NCBI RefSeq assembly: GCF_024648825.1
Contig: NZ_JANBBE010000001.1
Location: 806,001 to 870,000, forward strand
Origin: Lentzea californiensis
GTDB taxonomy: Bacteria; Actinomycetota; Actinomycetes; Mycobacteriales; Pseudonocardiaceae
DNA: 64,000 bases
Direction of reading: 5' to 3'
Shown piece by piece: positions 22,958-30,477 of this stretch. The position numbers and the translations under genes are program-made. Within the stretch, counting starts at the first letter, position 1. Every line of letters starts with the position of its first letter. The notes under the pieces were generated by a model. That model was not told the DNA's origin, searched no databases, and was given only the letters and a program-made list of their open reading frames with translations.

Positions 22958-23878
22958 CTAGCCGAACGGCTGGCCGGCTTCGCGCAGCCAGGCGCGCTCG
23001 CGCGAGTGGTCCGGCATGGCGGGCCAGCCGTTGATCCTCGCGATCAGGACCCAGTACCGCTCGGCACGCGGGTCCGCGAAGTCGGAGAGCTCGCGCAGCC
23101 GTTCGACGAGACTGTCGTCGTTCGGCAGGCCCAGCGCCTCCGCCCAGTTGGCGTTCACGCGCTCCACTACTGCACGGGCCTCGGTGGACTGCGGCGCGAT
23201 GTCCGCGTCGAGGGCCTCGCGCGCCTGGGCGATCGCGAAGTTGAACGCCTCCATCTGACCGTCCCCCGGCGGGCTCATGTCCGCCCCTGCCCGGCGCTGT
23301 TCCTCGTGCTGCTGGGACATCCGCTTGACCGTCGCGCGGAAGTCCGGGTCCTGCACGAGCTTCGCGAGCTCGACCCACGCCTCCAGCTGCTCGGTCGACG
23401 GGTCGTCCGGCAGCTCGATCCGCACGGATCGCATGTGCTGCTCGAACTGCGGATCCAGCTCGTAGGGCCCGAACACCTCCTCGAAGAAATCGTCGAGGAT
23501 GCGCTGCCGCTCCTCGTCCGACATGCGTGCCAACTCGTTCATCAGTTCCATCTCCCCTCCCTTGGCGACGGCGCGCAGGACGGCGCGGCGCAACCGCAAC
23601 GTCTTCATCTGCGCGTCGATCGCGTCTGCGTGTGCACGCGCCACGTCGGTCACCGACACCTCGCGGGCCAGCACGCGGCCCGCGGTCGGCAGGTCGACGC
23701 CCAGGTCCCTGAGCGTGCGGACGAGCTTCAGCCTCGCCAGCGCGTCGGTGTCGTAGGTGCGGTAGCCGCCGGTGGTCCTGTCCGTGGGCGGGATGAGGCC
23801 CGAGTCGGAGTAGAACCTGATGGTGCGGACGGTGAGTCCGGTCATCCTGGCGAGCTCGCCGATCTGGTAGCGCGTCAC
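22958..23878 (-). CDS. MerR family transcriptional regulator
   Basis: A 306-residue regulator. The N-terminal MerR domain is clear: YQIGELARMTGLTVRTIRFY, SDSGLIPPTDRTTGGYRTYD, then LRDLGVDLPTAGRVL. The effector part is unusually long (about 230 residues), entirely helical and without the cysteines of metal sensors or a drug-binding Gyr-I domain. It ends in a C-terminal domain with ERYWVLIARINGWP. GTG 23878 is the start. A perfect palindrome 14-35 bases upstream fits autoregulation. The target may also be the divergent pentapeptide gene. Confidence 0.88.
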   Translation of the reverse strand: MTRYQIGELARMTGLTVRTIRFYSDSGLIPPTDRTTGGYRTYDTDALARLKLVRTLRDLGVDLPTAGRVLAREVSVTDVARAHADAIDAQMKTLRLRRAVLRAVAKGGEMELMNELARMSDEERQRILDDFFEEVFGPYELDPQFEQHMRSVRIELPDDPSTEQLEAWVELAKLVQDPDFRATVKRMSQQHEEQRRAGADMSPPGDGQMEAFNFAIAQAREALDADIAPQSTEARAVVERVNANWAEALGLPNDDSLVERLRELSDFADPRAERYWVLIARINGWPAMPDHSRERAWLREAGQPFG

Positions 23879-23892
23879 GGGACCTACTGTGA

Positions 23893-23913
23893 ACCCTCCA
23901 GTTGCTGGAGGGT
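23893..23913. promoter_or_regulatory. MerR-type operator palindrome
   Basis: ACCCTCCAG (23893-23901) and CTGGAGGGT (23905-23913) flank TTG: an exact 9-bp inverted repeat of the size MerR dimers bind between -35 and -10. It sits between the merR-like gene and the divergent pentapeptide-repeat gene. Confidence 0.75.
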
Positions 23914-23940
23914 CAACCTGAATAAGGCACGATCACCTGT

Positions 23941-25083
23941 GTGGGGTCGATCACCTGGCAGTACGCGGCGTTGGGGGCGCTCGCCGTGGTGTGGCTGTTG
24001 CTGCTCAACCGGCGCCTTGGCCTGCGGTTCCGCCGGCGGCGGCGGACGCAGTCCCCGGTCTGGGTCTCGATCGCCGGGTGGCTGCTGATCGCGCTGCTCG
24101 TGGCCGCGACGGCGGGTGGCGGGCTGCTGTGGATGCTGGGCTGGCCGACGGTGCCGAAGCAGGCCGCGTTCACCACCACCGAGGTGCTGGACCTGCTGAA
24201 GATCGGTCTCGCGGTGGTCGCGGGGTTCGGCGGTGTGGTCGCGCTGGCGGTGAACTACCGCAAGCAGCGGGTCACCGAGGCCGCACACACGCACGCCCTC
24301 CACCAGGAGGAACGCGAGCGCACCAAGCTGTTCAACGAACGCTTCAAGGTCGCCGCCGAGCTGCTCTCCGGCGAGCAGCCGGGTCTGCGGGTCGCCGGGG
24401 TCTCCGCCATGGCCGGTCTCGCCGACGACTGGGAGGCCCAGCGGCAGATGTGTGTGGACGCGCTGATCGACCAACTGCGGCTGCACGAGGACGACGGCCA
24501 GATGGCGAACAAGATCTTCCGCGCTCTTCGCGACCGGCTCGGGTCACACCGCGAAGCCGGGCCGTGGTCGGCGCTGAACTTCGACTTCACCGGTATTCGG
24601 TTCGTGGACGCGGATTTCAGCGAACGCACGTTCGCCCGTGCGGTCGTCTTCGACGGCGCCGAGTTCACCGGCGCCAACACCTCGTTCGAACGCACCGCGT
24701 TCAGGTACACCACGTTGAGCTGCCACGGCACGACGTTCACGAACACCGAGGTGAACTTCCAGGACGTGCACCTCGACTTCGGGGCAGTCGAGTTCGTCGG
24801 CTGCACGTTCGACCACGCGATCTTGAACATGCGCAGGATGACCGCGCTCGGCCGCGGAATCGACTTCTACCGCAGCACCTTCACCGGCAGCAGCGTCGTC
24901 GGTCACGACATGACCCTGTCGCTGGCGGTTCGGGTCCAACGCTGCACGCTCGTCGACAGCACCATCGACGTCCGGACGTTCGAGTCCGGCTCTGAGGCCC
25001 TGCGGTTCACGGACAACACGACGGAGAACAGCGGCGGGGAGCCCGAAGGACTCCCCGCCGCCGTTTCGAACGAACCTCAGTAG
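23941..25083 (+). CDS. Pentapeptide-repeat membrane protein (intact paralogue)
   Basis: A 380-residue protein. Three membrane helices are seen in the first ~110 residues (about 6-24, 41-64 and 86-108), separated by an arginine-rich stretch (RRRRRTQSPVW). A helical linker with YRKQRVTEAAHTHALHQEE, NERFKVAAELL and GLADDWEAQRQMCVDALIDQ follows, then a pentapeptide-type right-handed solenoid (for example FVDADFSERTFARAVVFDGA). Its relative at 5022-5696 is frameshifted. The start is GTG 23941. The last 17 residues are encoded across a strong hairpin (25031-25061) that probably terminates the converging 2-oxoacid dehydrogenase operon. Function is unknown. Confidence 0.85.
   Translation: MGSITWQYAALGALAVVWLLLLNRRLGLRFRRRRRTQSPVWVSIAGWLLIALLVAATAGGGLLWMLGWPTVPKQAAFTTTEVLDLLKIGLAVVAGFGGVVALAVNYRKQRVTEAAHTHALHQEERERTKLFNERFKVAAELLSGEQPGLRVAGVSAMAGLADDWEAQRQMCVDALIDQLRLHEDDGQMANKIFRALRDRLGSHREAGPWSALNFDFTGIRFVDADFSERTFARAVVFDGAEFTGANTSFERTAFRYTTLSCHGTTFTNTEVNFQDVHLDFGAVEFVGCTFDHAILNMRRMTALGRGIDFYRSTFTGSSVVGHDMTLSLAVRVQRCTLVDSTIDVRTFESGSEALRFTDNTTENSGGEPEGLPAAVSNEPQ
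25031..25061. terminator. Terminator inside the 3' end of a coding sequence
   Basis: GCGGCGGGGAG (25031-25041) and CTCCCCGCCGC (25051-25061) form a perfect 11-bp GC stem. On the minus strand it lies 16 bases after the stop of the E2 gene, and on the plus strand it lies within the last codons of the pentapeptide gene. It may serve both converging transcripts. Confidence 0.7.
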
Positions 25084-26468
25084 GTCATCGCGATGCCCGG
25101 CTCGGCCAGCAGCGCGCCGACGTCGGCCAGGAACTGCGAGCCCTGCTGCCCGTCGACCACGCGGTGGTCGAAGGAGAGCGCGAGCTGGCAGATCTTGCGG
25201 ATCTTGATCTCGCCGTCGACCACCCACGGCATGTCGCGGATCGCGCCCAGCGCGAGGATCGCGGACTCGCCGGGGTTGAGGATCGGCGTGCCGGTGTCGA
25301 CGCCGAAGACGCCGACGTTGGTGATCGTGATGGTGCCGTTCATCATGTCGGCCGGCGACGTCTTGCCCTCGCGGGCGACCGTGGCGAGCTCGTCGAGCGC
25401 GATCGCCAGTTCCTTCAACGACATCCGGTCGGCGTCGCGGACCTTCGGCACCACCAGGCCGCGTGGCGTTGCCGCCGCGATGCCCAGGTGGACGTAGTCC
25501 TTGTAGACGATCTCGTTCGCCGCCGCGTCCCACGTCGCGTTGACGTCCGGCGTGCGGCGGGCCGCGAGGATGATCGCCTTCGCGCAGAACGCGAGGGGCG
25601 TCAGCTTCACGCCGCGGAACTCCGGCGCGTTCTTCAGGCGTGCGCGCAGTTCCATCATCGGCGTCACGTCGACCGTCAGGAACTCGGTGACGTGCGGTGC
25701 GGTGAACGCGCTGTCGACCATCGCCTGCGCGGTCGCCTTGCGGACGCCCTTGATGGGCACCCGGCGTTCGCGCGAGCCGTTGTCCACAACGGACTGCGCG
25801 GGAGCGGCAGCCGGTGCGGAGACGGCGGTTTCGACGTCCTCACGCGTGATCACGCCGCCGGGGCCGGAGCCCGTGAGCGCGTGCAGGTCGACGCCGAGGT
25901 CCTTGGCCAGCTTGCGCACCGGCGGCTTGGCCAGCGGCACGTACCCGCCCGGGGTCTGCACCGGAGCGGCGACCACGACCGGAGCCGGGGGTGCCGCGAC
26001 CGGAGCCGGAGCCGGAGCAGGAGCGGGCGGGGCGACGACGGCTGCGGCCGGTGCGGCGGCGGGCGCGTCCTTGCGGGCGCGACGCTTGGCCGTGCCGGAC
26101 TTCGGGCCGTAGCCGACGAGCGTCGCGATGCGCCCGCCCGGCATCTCCTCGCCGATCTTGCCGGACGAGGTGCCGTTCGCCTCCGCCGCGACGGGAGCCG
26201 GGGCAGGTGCGGCCGCGCCACCGGGGTCGGTGTCGATCGTGATGATCGGGACGCCGACCTCGACGGTCTGACCGGGCTCCGCGAGGAGCTCGGTCACGAC
26301 GCCGGCCCACGGGCACGGCAGCTCGACGGCGGCCTTGGCCGTCTCGATCTCGACGATGATCTGGTTGACCTTGACGGTGTCACCCGGCTTCACGTGCCAG
26401 GTGAGGATCTCGGCCTCGGTCAGCCCCTCTGCCGTGTCGGGCAAGGGGAATTGCTTGTACTGCGGCAT
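25077..26468 (-). CDS. Dihydrolipoamide acyltransferase (E2 of a 2-oxoacid dehydrogenase)
   Basis: A 463-residue E2 subunit. The single N-terminal lipoyl domain has K45 in IETAKAAVEL as lipoylation site. An alanine/proline-rich swinging linker follows (about 85-160), then a peripheral-subunit-binding domain near 170-205 (LAKDLGVDLHALTGSGPGG), and a catalytic domain ending with SFDHRVVDGQQG. It transfers the acyl group to CoA. It is the third gene of the E1a-E1b-E2 operon. Whether it uses pyruvate or branched-chain oxoacids cannot be settled from sequence; the gene order matches mycobacterial bkdABC. It overlaps the pentapeptide gene by 7 bases. Confidence 0.92.
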   Translation of the reverse strand: MPQYKQFPLPDTAEGLTEAEILTWHVKPGDTVKVNQIIVEIETAKAAVELPCPWAGVVTELLAEPGQTVEVGVPIITIDTDPGGAAAPAPAPVAAEANGTSSGKIGEEMPGGRIATLVGYGPKSGTAKRRARKDAPAAAPAAAVVAPPAPAPAPAPVAAPPAPVVVAAPVQTPGGYVPLAKPPVRKLAKDLGVDLHALTGSGPGGVITREDVETAVSAPAAAPAQSVVDNGSRERRVPIKGVRKATAQAMVDSAFTAPHVTEFLTVDVTPMMELRARLKNAPEFRGVKLTPLAFCAKAIILAARRTPDVNATWDAAANEIVYKDYVHLGIAAATPRGLVVPKVRDADRMSLKELAIALDELATVAREGKTSPADMMNGTITITNVGVFGVDTGTPILNPGESAILALGAIRDMPWVVDGEIKIRKICQLALSFDHRVVDGQQGSQFLADVGALLAEPGIAMTY

Positions 26469-26482
26469 TTCCGGTTGTCCCC

Positions 26483-27508
26483 TTACCAGGCGAGAGAGCG
26501 GTCGACGGCGTGCAGCACCCGGTCGAGGTCGGGGAGGAACTCCTCCTCGAGCTTCGAGGGCGGGTACGGGGTGTCGAAACCGGTCACCCGCAGCACCGGT
26601 GCCTGCAGGGAGTAGAAGCACTCCTGCTGGACCTTCGCTGCAATCTCGCTGCTGATCGAGGACTCGGACGGCGCCTCGGACACGACGATCAGGCGGCCGG
26701 TGCGGCGCACCGAGTCGTAGACCGGCGCGAGGTCCAGCGGCGACAGCGTGCGCAGGTCGATGACCTCCAGGGAGGTGCCGTCCTCCGCTGCCGCGTTGGC
26801 CGCGTCGAGCGACGTCCTGACCATCGGGCCGTACGCGACCAGCGTCGCGTCCGTGCCGGACCGCAGCACGCGCGACTCGAACAGCTTGCCGGGCTGGGCC
26901 GTGGTGTCGACCTCGCCCTTCTCGTAGTAACGGCGCTTGGGCTCGAAGAACAGCACCGGGTCGTCGCTGTCGATCGCCTGCTGGATCATCCAGTACGCGT
27001 CGGCCGGGTTCGAGCACGAGACGACCTTGAGGCCGGCGGTGTGCGCGAAGTACGACTCCGGGGACTCCGAGTGGTGCTCGACCGCACCGATGCCGCCACC
27101 GAACGGCACGCGGATCACGATGGGCAGCTTGATCTTGCCCTGGGTGCGGTAGTGCAGCTTCGCGACCTGCGACACGATCTGGTCGAAGCCCGGGAAGATG
27201 AAGCCGTCGAACTGGATCTCGCACACCGGGCGGTAACCGCGGATCGCGAGGCCCACGGCGGTGCCGATGATGCCGGACTCCGCGAGCGGCGTGTCGAGCA
27301 CGCGCTGCTCACCGAAGTCCTTCTGCAGGCCGTCGGTGATGCGGAAGACGCCACCGAGCTTGCCGATGTCCTCGCCCATCATGATGACCTTGGGGTTGGC
27401 CTCCATGGCCGCCCGCAAGCCCATGTTGAGCGCCTTGGAGATCGTGAGCGTCTGCACCGGGGACGCCGGAGCAGCAGCCGAGGAACGGTCCATGGTCGGA
27501 GCAGCCAT
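26483..27508 (-). CDS. 2-oxoacid dehydrogenase E1 component, beta subunit
   Basis: A 341-residue E1-beta. Typical motifs: ALNMGLRAAMEANPKVIMMG, GEDIGKLGGVFRIT, then DTPLAESGIIGTAVGLAIRG, QFDGFIFPGFDQIVSQVAKL, and the C-terminal domain with VIDLRTLSPLDLAPVYDSVR. It forms the alpha2beta2 thiamine-dependent decarboxylase with the preceding gene. Its ATG overlaps the E1-alpha stop (TGATG), so translation is coupled; 14 bases separate it from E2. An alanine-rich N-terminal extension (about 20 residues) precedes the fold and is likely disordered. Confidence 0.93.
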   Translation of the reverse strand: MAAPTMDRSSAAAPASPVQTLTISKALNMGLRAAMEANPKVIMMGEDIGKLGGVFRITDGLQKDFGEQRVLDTPLAESGIIGTAVGLAIRGYRPVCEIQFDGFIFPGFDQIVSQVAKLHYRTQGKIKLPIVIRVPFGGGIGAVEHHSESPESYFAHTAGLKVVSCSNPADAYWMIQQAIDSDDPVLFFEPKRRYYEKGEVDTTAQPGKLFESRVLRSGTDATLVAYGPMVRTSLDAANAAAEDGTSLEVIDLRTLSPLDLAPVYDSVRRTGRLIVVSEAPSESSISSEIAAKVQQECFYSLQAPVLRVTGFDTPYPPSKLEEEFLPDLDRVLHAVDRSLAW

Positions 27509-28704
27509 CAGTGCTCACCTCCAGCAAAACCCGAGACGTAGTCGAGGAATTCGTCGCGCTGCGCTTCGAGGTTGTGGTTGCCCTCGGCGTAGACGTTGCT
27601 GAAGATCCGTTCAGCGGGCGGGTCGGGCATGTTCGTGCAGAACTCCCGCAGCTCCTCGCCCAGCTTGTCGGCGTCGGCCTCGACACCCTCGAAGAACTCG
27701 TGGTCGGCCCACTGCTGGCGGACCAGGTAGACCTTCACGCGCTCGATCGGGTCCTTGAGCTTCCACATCTCGAGCTCGTCCGACAGCCGGTAGCGCGTCG
27801 GGTCGTCGGAGGTGGTGTGCGCGTCCATCCGGTAGGTGAACGCCTCGATCAGGATCGGGCCGTTGCCGTGGCGGCACTCGTCCAGCGCCCACTTCGTGAC
27901 GGCGAGCGTCGCGAGGACGTCGTTGCCGTCGACGCGGATGCCGGGGAAGCCGTAGCCGCGGGCGCGCTGGTACAGCGGCAGGCGCGACTGGCGCTCGGTG
28001 GGCTCGGAGATGGCCCACTGGTTGTTCTGGCAGAAGAAGACGAGAGGCGCGTCGTAGACCGCGGCCCACACGAAGCCCTCGTGCACGTCACCCTGGCTGG
28101 TCGCGCCGTCGCCGAAGAAGCACATGGTGGCTTCTCCCTCGTCGTCGCCGACCTTGCCGTCGAACTTCTGGCCCATCGCGTAGCCGGCCGCGTTGAGGAC
28201 CTGGTTGCCGATGACGATCGTGTACGGGTGGAAGCGCTTCTCGACCGGGTCCCAGGTGCCCTGGTCGGTGCCGCGGAAGATGCCGAGCAGCTCCGTCGGG
28301 TTGATCCCGCGCGTCCACGCGATGCCGTGCTCGCGGTAGCTCGGGAACGCCATGTCGGTCTGGCGCATCGCACGGCCGGCGCCGATCTGCGCGGCCTCCT
28401 GGCCGAGCAGCGGCACCCAGATGCCGAGCTGGCCCTTGCGCTGCAGGGCGTTCGCCTCGCGGTCGACCCGGCGGATCAGGACCATGTCGCGGTACAGACC
28501 GCGCAGCTCCTCCGGCGTGATGTCGATGTCGAAGTCCGGGTGCTGGACCCGCTCACCCTCCGGGGTGAGCAGCTGCACCAGGTCGGCACCGCCCTCGTCT
28601 GTCGCTCGCAAGCCTGCGATCACCTGTTCCGCTGTCGGTTTTGCGGCAGTGGCGGCCGGCGCTGCATCCGGCTCAGGGTGCGTCCATTGCTCAGGGGACG
28701 ACAT
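27508..28704 (-). CDS. 2-oxoacid dehydrogenase E1 component, alpha subunit
   Basis: A 398-residue E1-alpha. The thiamine diphosphate motif begins at GDGATSQGDVHEGFVWA and ends with FFCQNN. Other family signatures are LYRDMVLIRRVDREANALQR, GQEAAQIGAGRAM and the phosphorylation-loop-like YRMDAHTTSDDPTRYR. The N-terminal 60 residues are variable and acidic. The start ATG 28704 gives MSSPEQWTHPE; a longer frame to 28911 is rejected because it is arginine-rich shadow coding. No E3 gene follows, so the complex must borrow a lipoamide dehydrogenase. A small palindrome about 140 bases upstream may be an operator. Confidence 0.92.
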   Translation of the reverse strand: MSSPEQWTHPEPDAAPAATAAKPTAEQVIAGLRATDEGGADLVQLLTPEGERVQHPDFDIDITPEELRGLYRDMVLIRRVDREANALQRKGQLGIWVPLLGQEAAQIGAGRAMRQTDMAFPSYREHGIAWTRGINPTELLGIFRGTDQGTWDPVEKRFHPYTIVIGNQVLNAAGYAMGQKFDGKVGDDEGEATMCFFGDGATSQGDVHEGFVWAAVYDAPLVFFCQNNQWAISEPTERQSRLPLYQRARGYGFPGIRVDGNDVLATLAVTKWALDECRHGNGPILIEAFTYRMDAHTTSDDPTRYRLSDELEMWKLKDPIERVKVYLVRQQWADHEFFEGVEADADKLGEELREFCTNMPDPPAERIFSNVYAEGNHNLEAQRDEFLDYVSGFAGGEH

Positions 28705-29058
28705 GCGCCTTCTCCTCTGTCTTCTCCGACCGCCTGATCGCTCGTGACGACCTCGTGCGGCGACGTCGGCGGTCGCCGCCAACCCTGTGGGGCCGGAGGC
28801 AGCCGTCGACGGTGACGGTGGCTTACGACCACATCCTGACACGGCCTCACCCGAGTTGGTGAGACCCGTCCCACTTCGTAACACATGAGTCAACGTTCTG
28901 ATCAGCGACAACAGTCGGAGGTTCGACCTTTTGTCCTCCGACTAGGCCGTCCGACTACCGGACGCCGATGTCCCGGTTACCGATCGTTAACTTAGCTGCG
29001 GGTCTCTGAGTAGAGGCTACGGACGCGAGCGGAGGCGGAGTCGTGACAGGATCGAGAG
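28705..29058. other. 354-bp divergent intergenic region
   Basis: This separates the E1-alpha gene (minus) from the M20 peptidase gene (plus). It holds the palindrome CTCACC-CGAGTT-GGTGAG (28846-28863), a short CGGAGG...CCTCCG inverted repeat at about 28917-28941, and an A+T-richer patch near 28980-28993 (CGTTAACTTAGC). No convincing open reading frame or structured RNA was found. It must carry both promoters. Confidence 0.6.
28846..28863. promoter_or_regulatory. Possible operator of the 2-oxoacid dehydrogenase operon
   Basis: CTCACC and GGTGAG flank CGAGTT, an exact 6-bp inverted repeat (7 of 8 if the next bases are counted). The position, about 140 bases upstream of the E1-alpha start, fits a repressor or activator site. 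Confidence 0.4.
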
Positions 29059-30477
29059 GTGGACCGCTCACTTGTGACCAGCACCGTCAGGACGCTCTGG
29101 GACGACGACATCGTCCCGAGCCTGTCTCAGCTCGTCGCCGTGCCGGCGATCTCGCCCGCGTTCGACCCCGCCTGGGAAGAGCACGGCGAACTGGCCGCCG
29201 CGATCGAGCACGTACGCCTCTGGATCGAGTCACGTGCGATTCCGGGAGCGGTGCTGGAAGTCGTCCAACTGGCGGGACGTACGCCGCTCCTGATGGTCGA
29301 CGTGCCCGCGTCCGGTAACTCGTCCGACGACACGGTGTTGCTCTACGGCCATCTCGACAAGCAGCCACCGGTGGGCGGTTGGAGTGAGGGCCTCGGTCCG
29401 TGGACCCCGGTTCTGCGTGACGGACGTCTCTACGGCCGTGGCGCGGCCGATGACGGTTACTCCGGATATGCCGCAATCGCCGCTATCGAGGCCGTGCGCG
29501 CCGCCGGCGGTTCGCACGCCCGTTGCGTCGTGCTGCTGGAGACCGGCGAGGAGTCGGGTTCGCCCGACCTGCCCGCCTACCTGGAGCACCTGTCCTCACG
29601 GCTGGGCCGGGTGTCCCTGGTGGTCTGCCTGGACTCGGGCGGCTCCGACTACGACCGCATGTGGCTGACGACGTCGCTGCGCGGCCTGGTGCAGGTCACG
29701 GCCACCGTGCGGGTGCTCGACGGCGGCCTGCACTCCGGCATGGCGTCCGGCATCGTGCCGTCGTCGTTCCGGATCGCGCGGGTGCTGCTGGACCGGCTGG
29801 AGGACTCGGAGACCGGCGAGGTCCTCGTGCCGGAGATGCACGTCGAGATCCCGGCGGCCCGGCTGGCCGAGGTCCGCGAGGCCGTCGAGGCCGCGCCGGG
29901 CGCCCTGTGGGGTGCGGTTCCGCGCGTCGGTGACCTGCGGCCGATGTCCGACGACGAGGTGGAGCTGGCGCTCAACTCCGGGTGGCGGCCGACCTTGTCC
30001 GTGACCGGTGCCGAGGGCCTGCCCCTGCCGGACGACGCGGGCAACGTGCTGCGGCCGTTCACGACGCTGGTGCTGTCGTTCCGCCTGCCGCCGACGGCCG
30101 ACGCCGCCGTCGCGCTGGAAGCGGTCAAGCAGAAGCTCACCACCGACGTGCCCTACGGCGCGACCGTGGAGCTCTCACGGGTCGAGTTCGCCGACGGCTG
30201 GAACGCCCCTGAGCTGGCACCTTGGTTGTCCGCCGTGCTGGACGACGCCGGCAAGGACGTGTTCGGCGCGCCTTGGCGGACCGTGTCGCTGGGCGGCTCG
30301 ATCCCGTTCATGGGGCTGCTGCACGAGGCCTACCCGGACGCGCAGTTCGTGGTGACCGGGGCGATCGGGCCGGACTCCAACTGCCACGTGCCCGACGAGT
30401 GGCTGCACCTGGCGCACGCGGCTCGGGTCACCGAGGCCGTGGCCCTGGTCCTCGACGCGCAGTCGAAGCAGAGCTGA
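29059..30477 (+). CDS. M20 family metallopeptidase (dipeptidase-like)
   Basis: A 472-residue zinc peptidase. Metal ligands are seen in LLYGHLDKQP (H, D), YGRGAADDGYSG (D), LETGEESGSPDL (catalytic E and ligand E), CLDSGGSDYD (D) and, at the end, VPDEWLHLAHA (H). The dimerisation domain lies at about 210-375. The size and the GHLDKQP motif place it near CNDP/PepV-like dipeptidases. It should cleave di- or small peptides in the cytoplasm. GTG 29059 follows GATCGAGAGG. Its last 50 bases overlap the converging ATPase gene. Confidence 0.9.
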   Translation: MDRSLVTSTVRTLWDDDIVPSLSQLVAVPAISPAFDPAWEEHGELAAAIEHVRLWIESRAIPGAVLEVVQLAGRTPLLMVDVPASGNSSDDTVLLYGHLDKQPPVGGWSEGLGPWTPVLRDGRLYGRGAADDGYSGYAAIAAIEAVRAAGGSHARCVVLLETGEESGSPDLPAYLEHLSSRLGRVSLVVCLDSGGSDYDRMWLTTSLRGLVQVTATVRVLDGGLHSGMASGIVPSSFRIARVLLDRLEDSETGEVLVPEMHVEIPAARLAEVREAVEAAPGALWGAVPRVGDLRPMSDDEVELALNSGWRPTLSVTGAEGLPLPDDAGNVLRPFTTLVLSFRLPPTADAAVALEAVKQKLTTDVPYGATVELSRVEFADGWNAPELAPWLSAVLDDAGKDVFGAPWRTVSLGGSIPFMGLLHEAYPDAQFVVTGAIGPDSNCHVPDEWLHLAHAARVTEAVALVLDAQSKQS

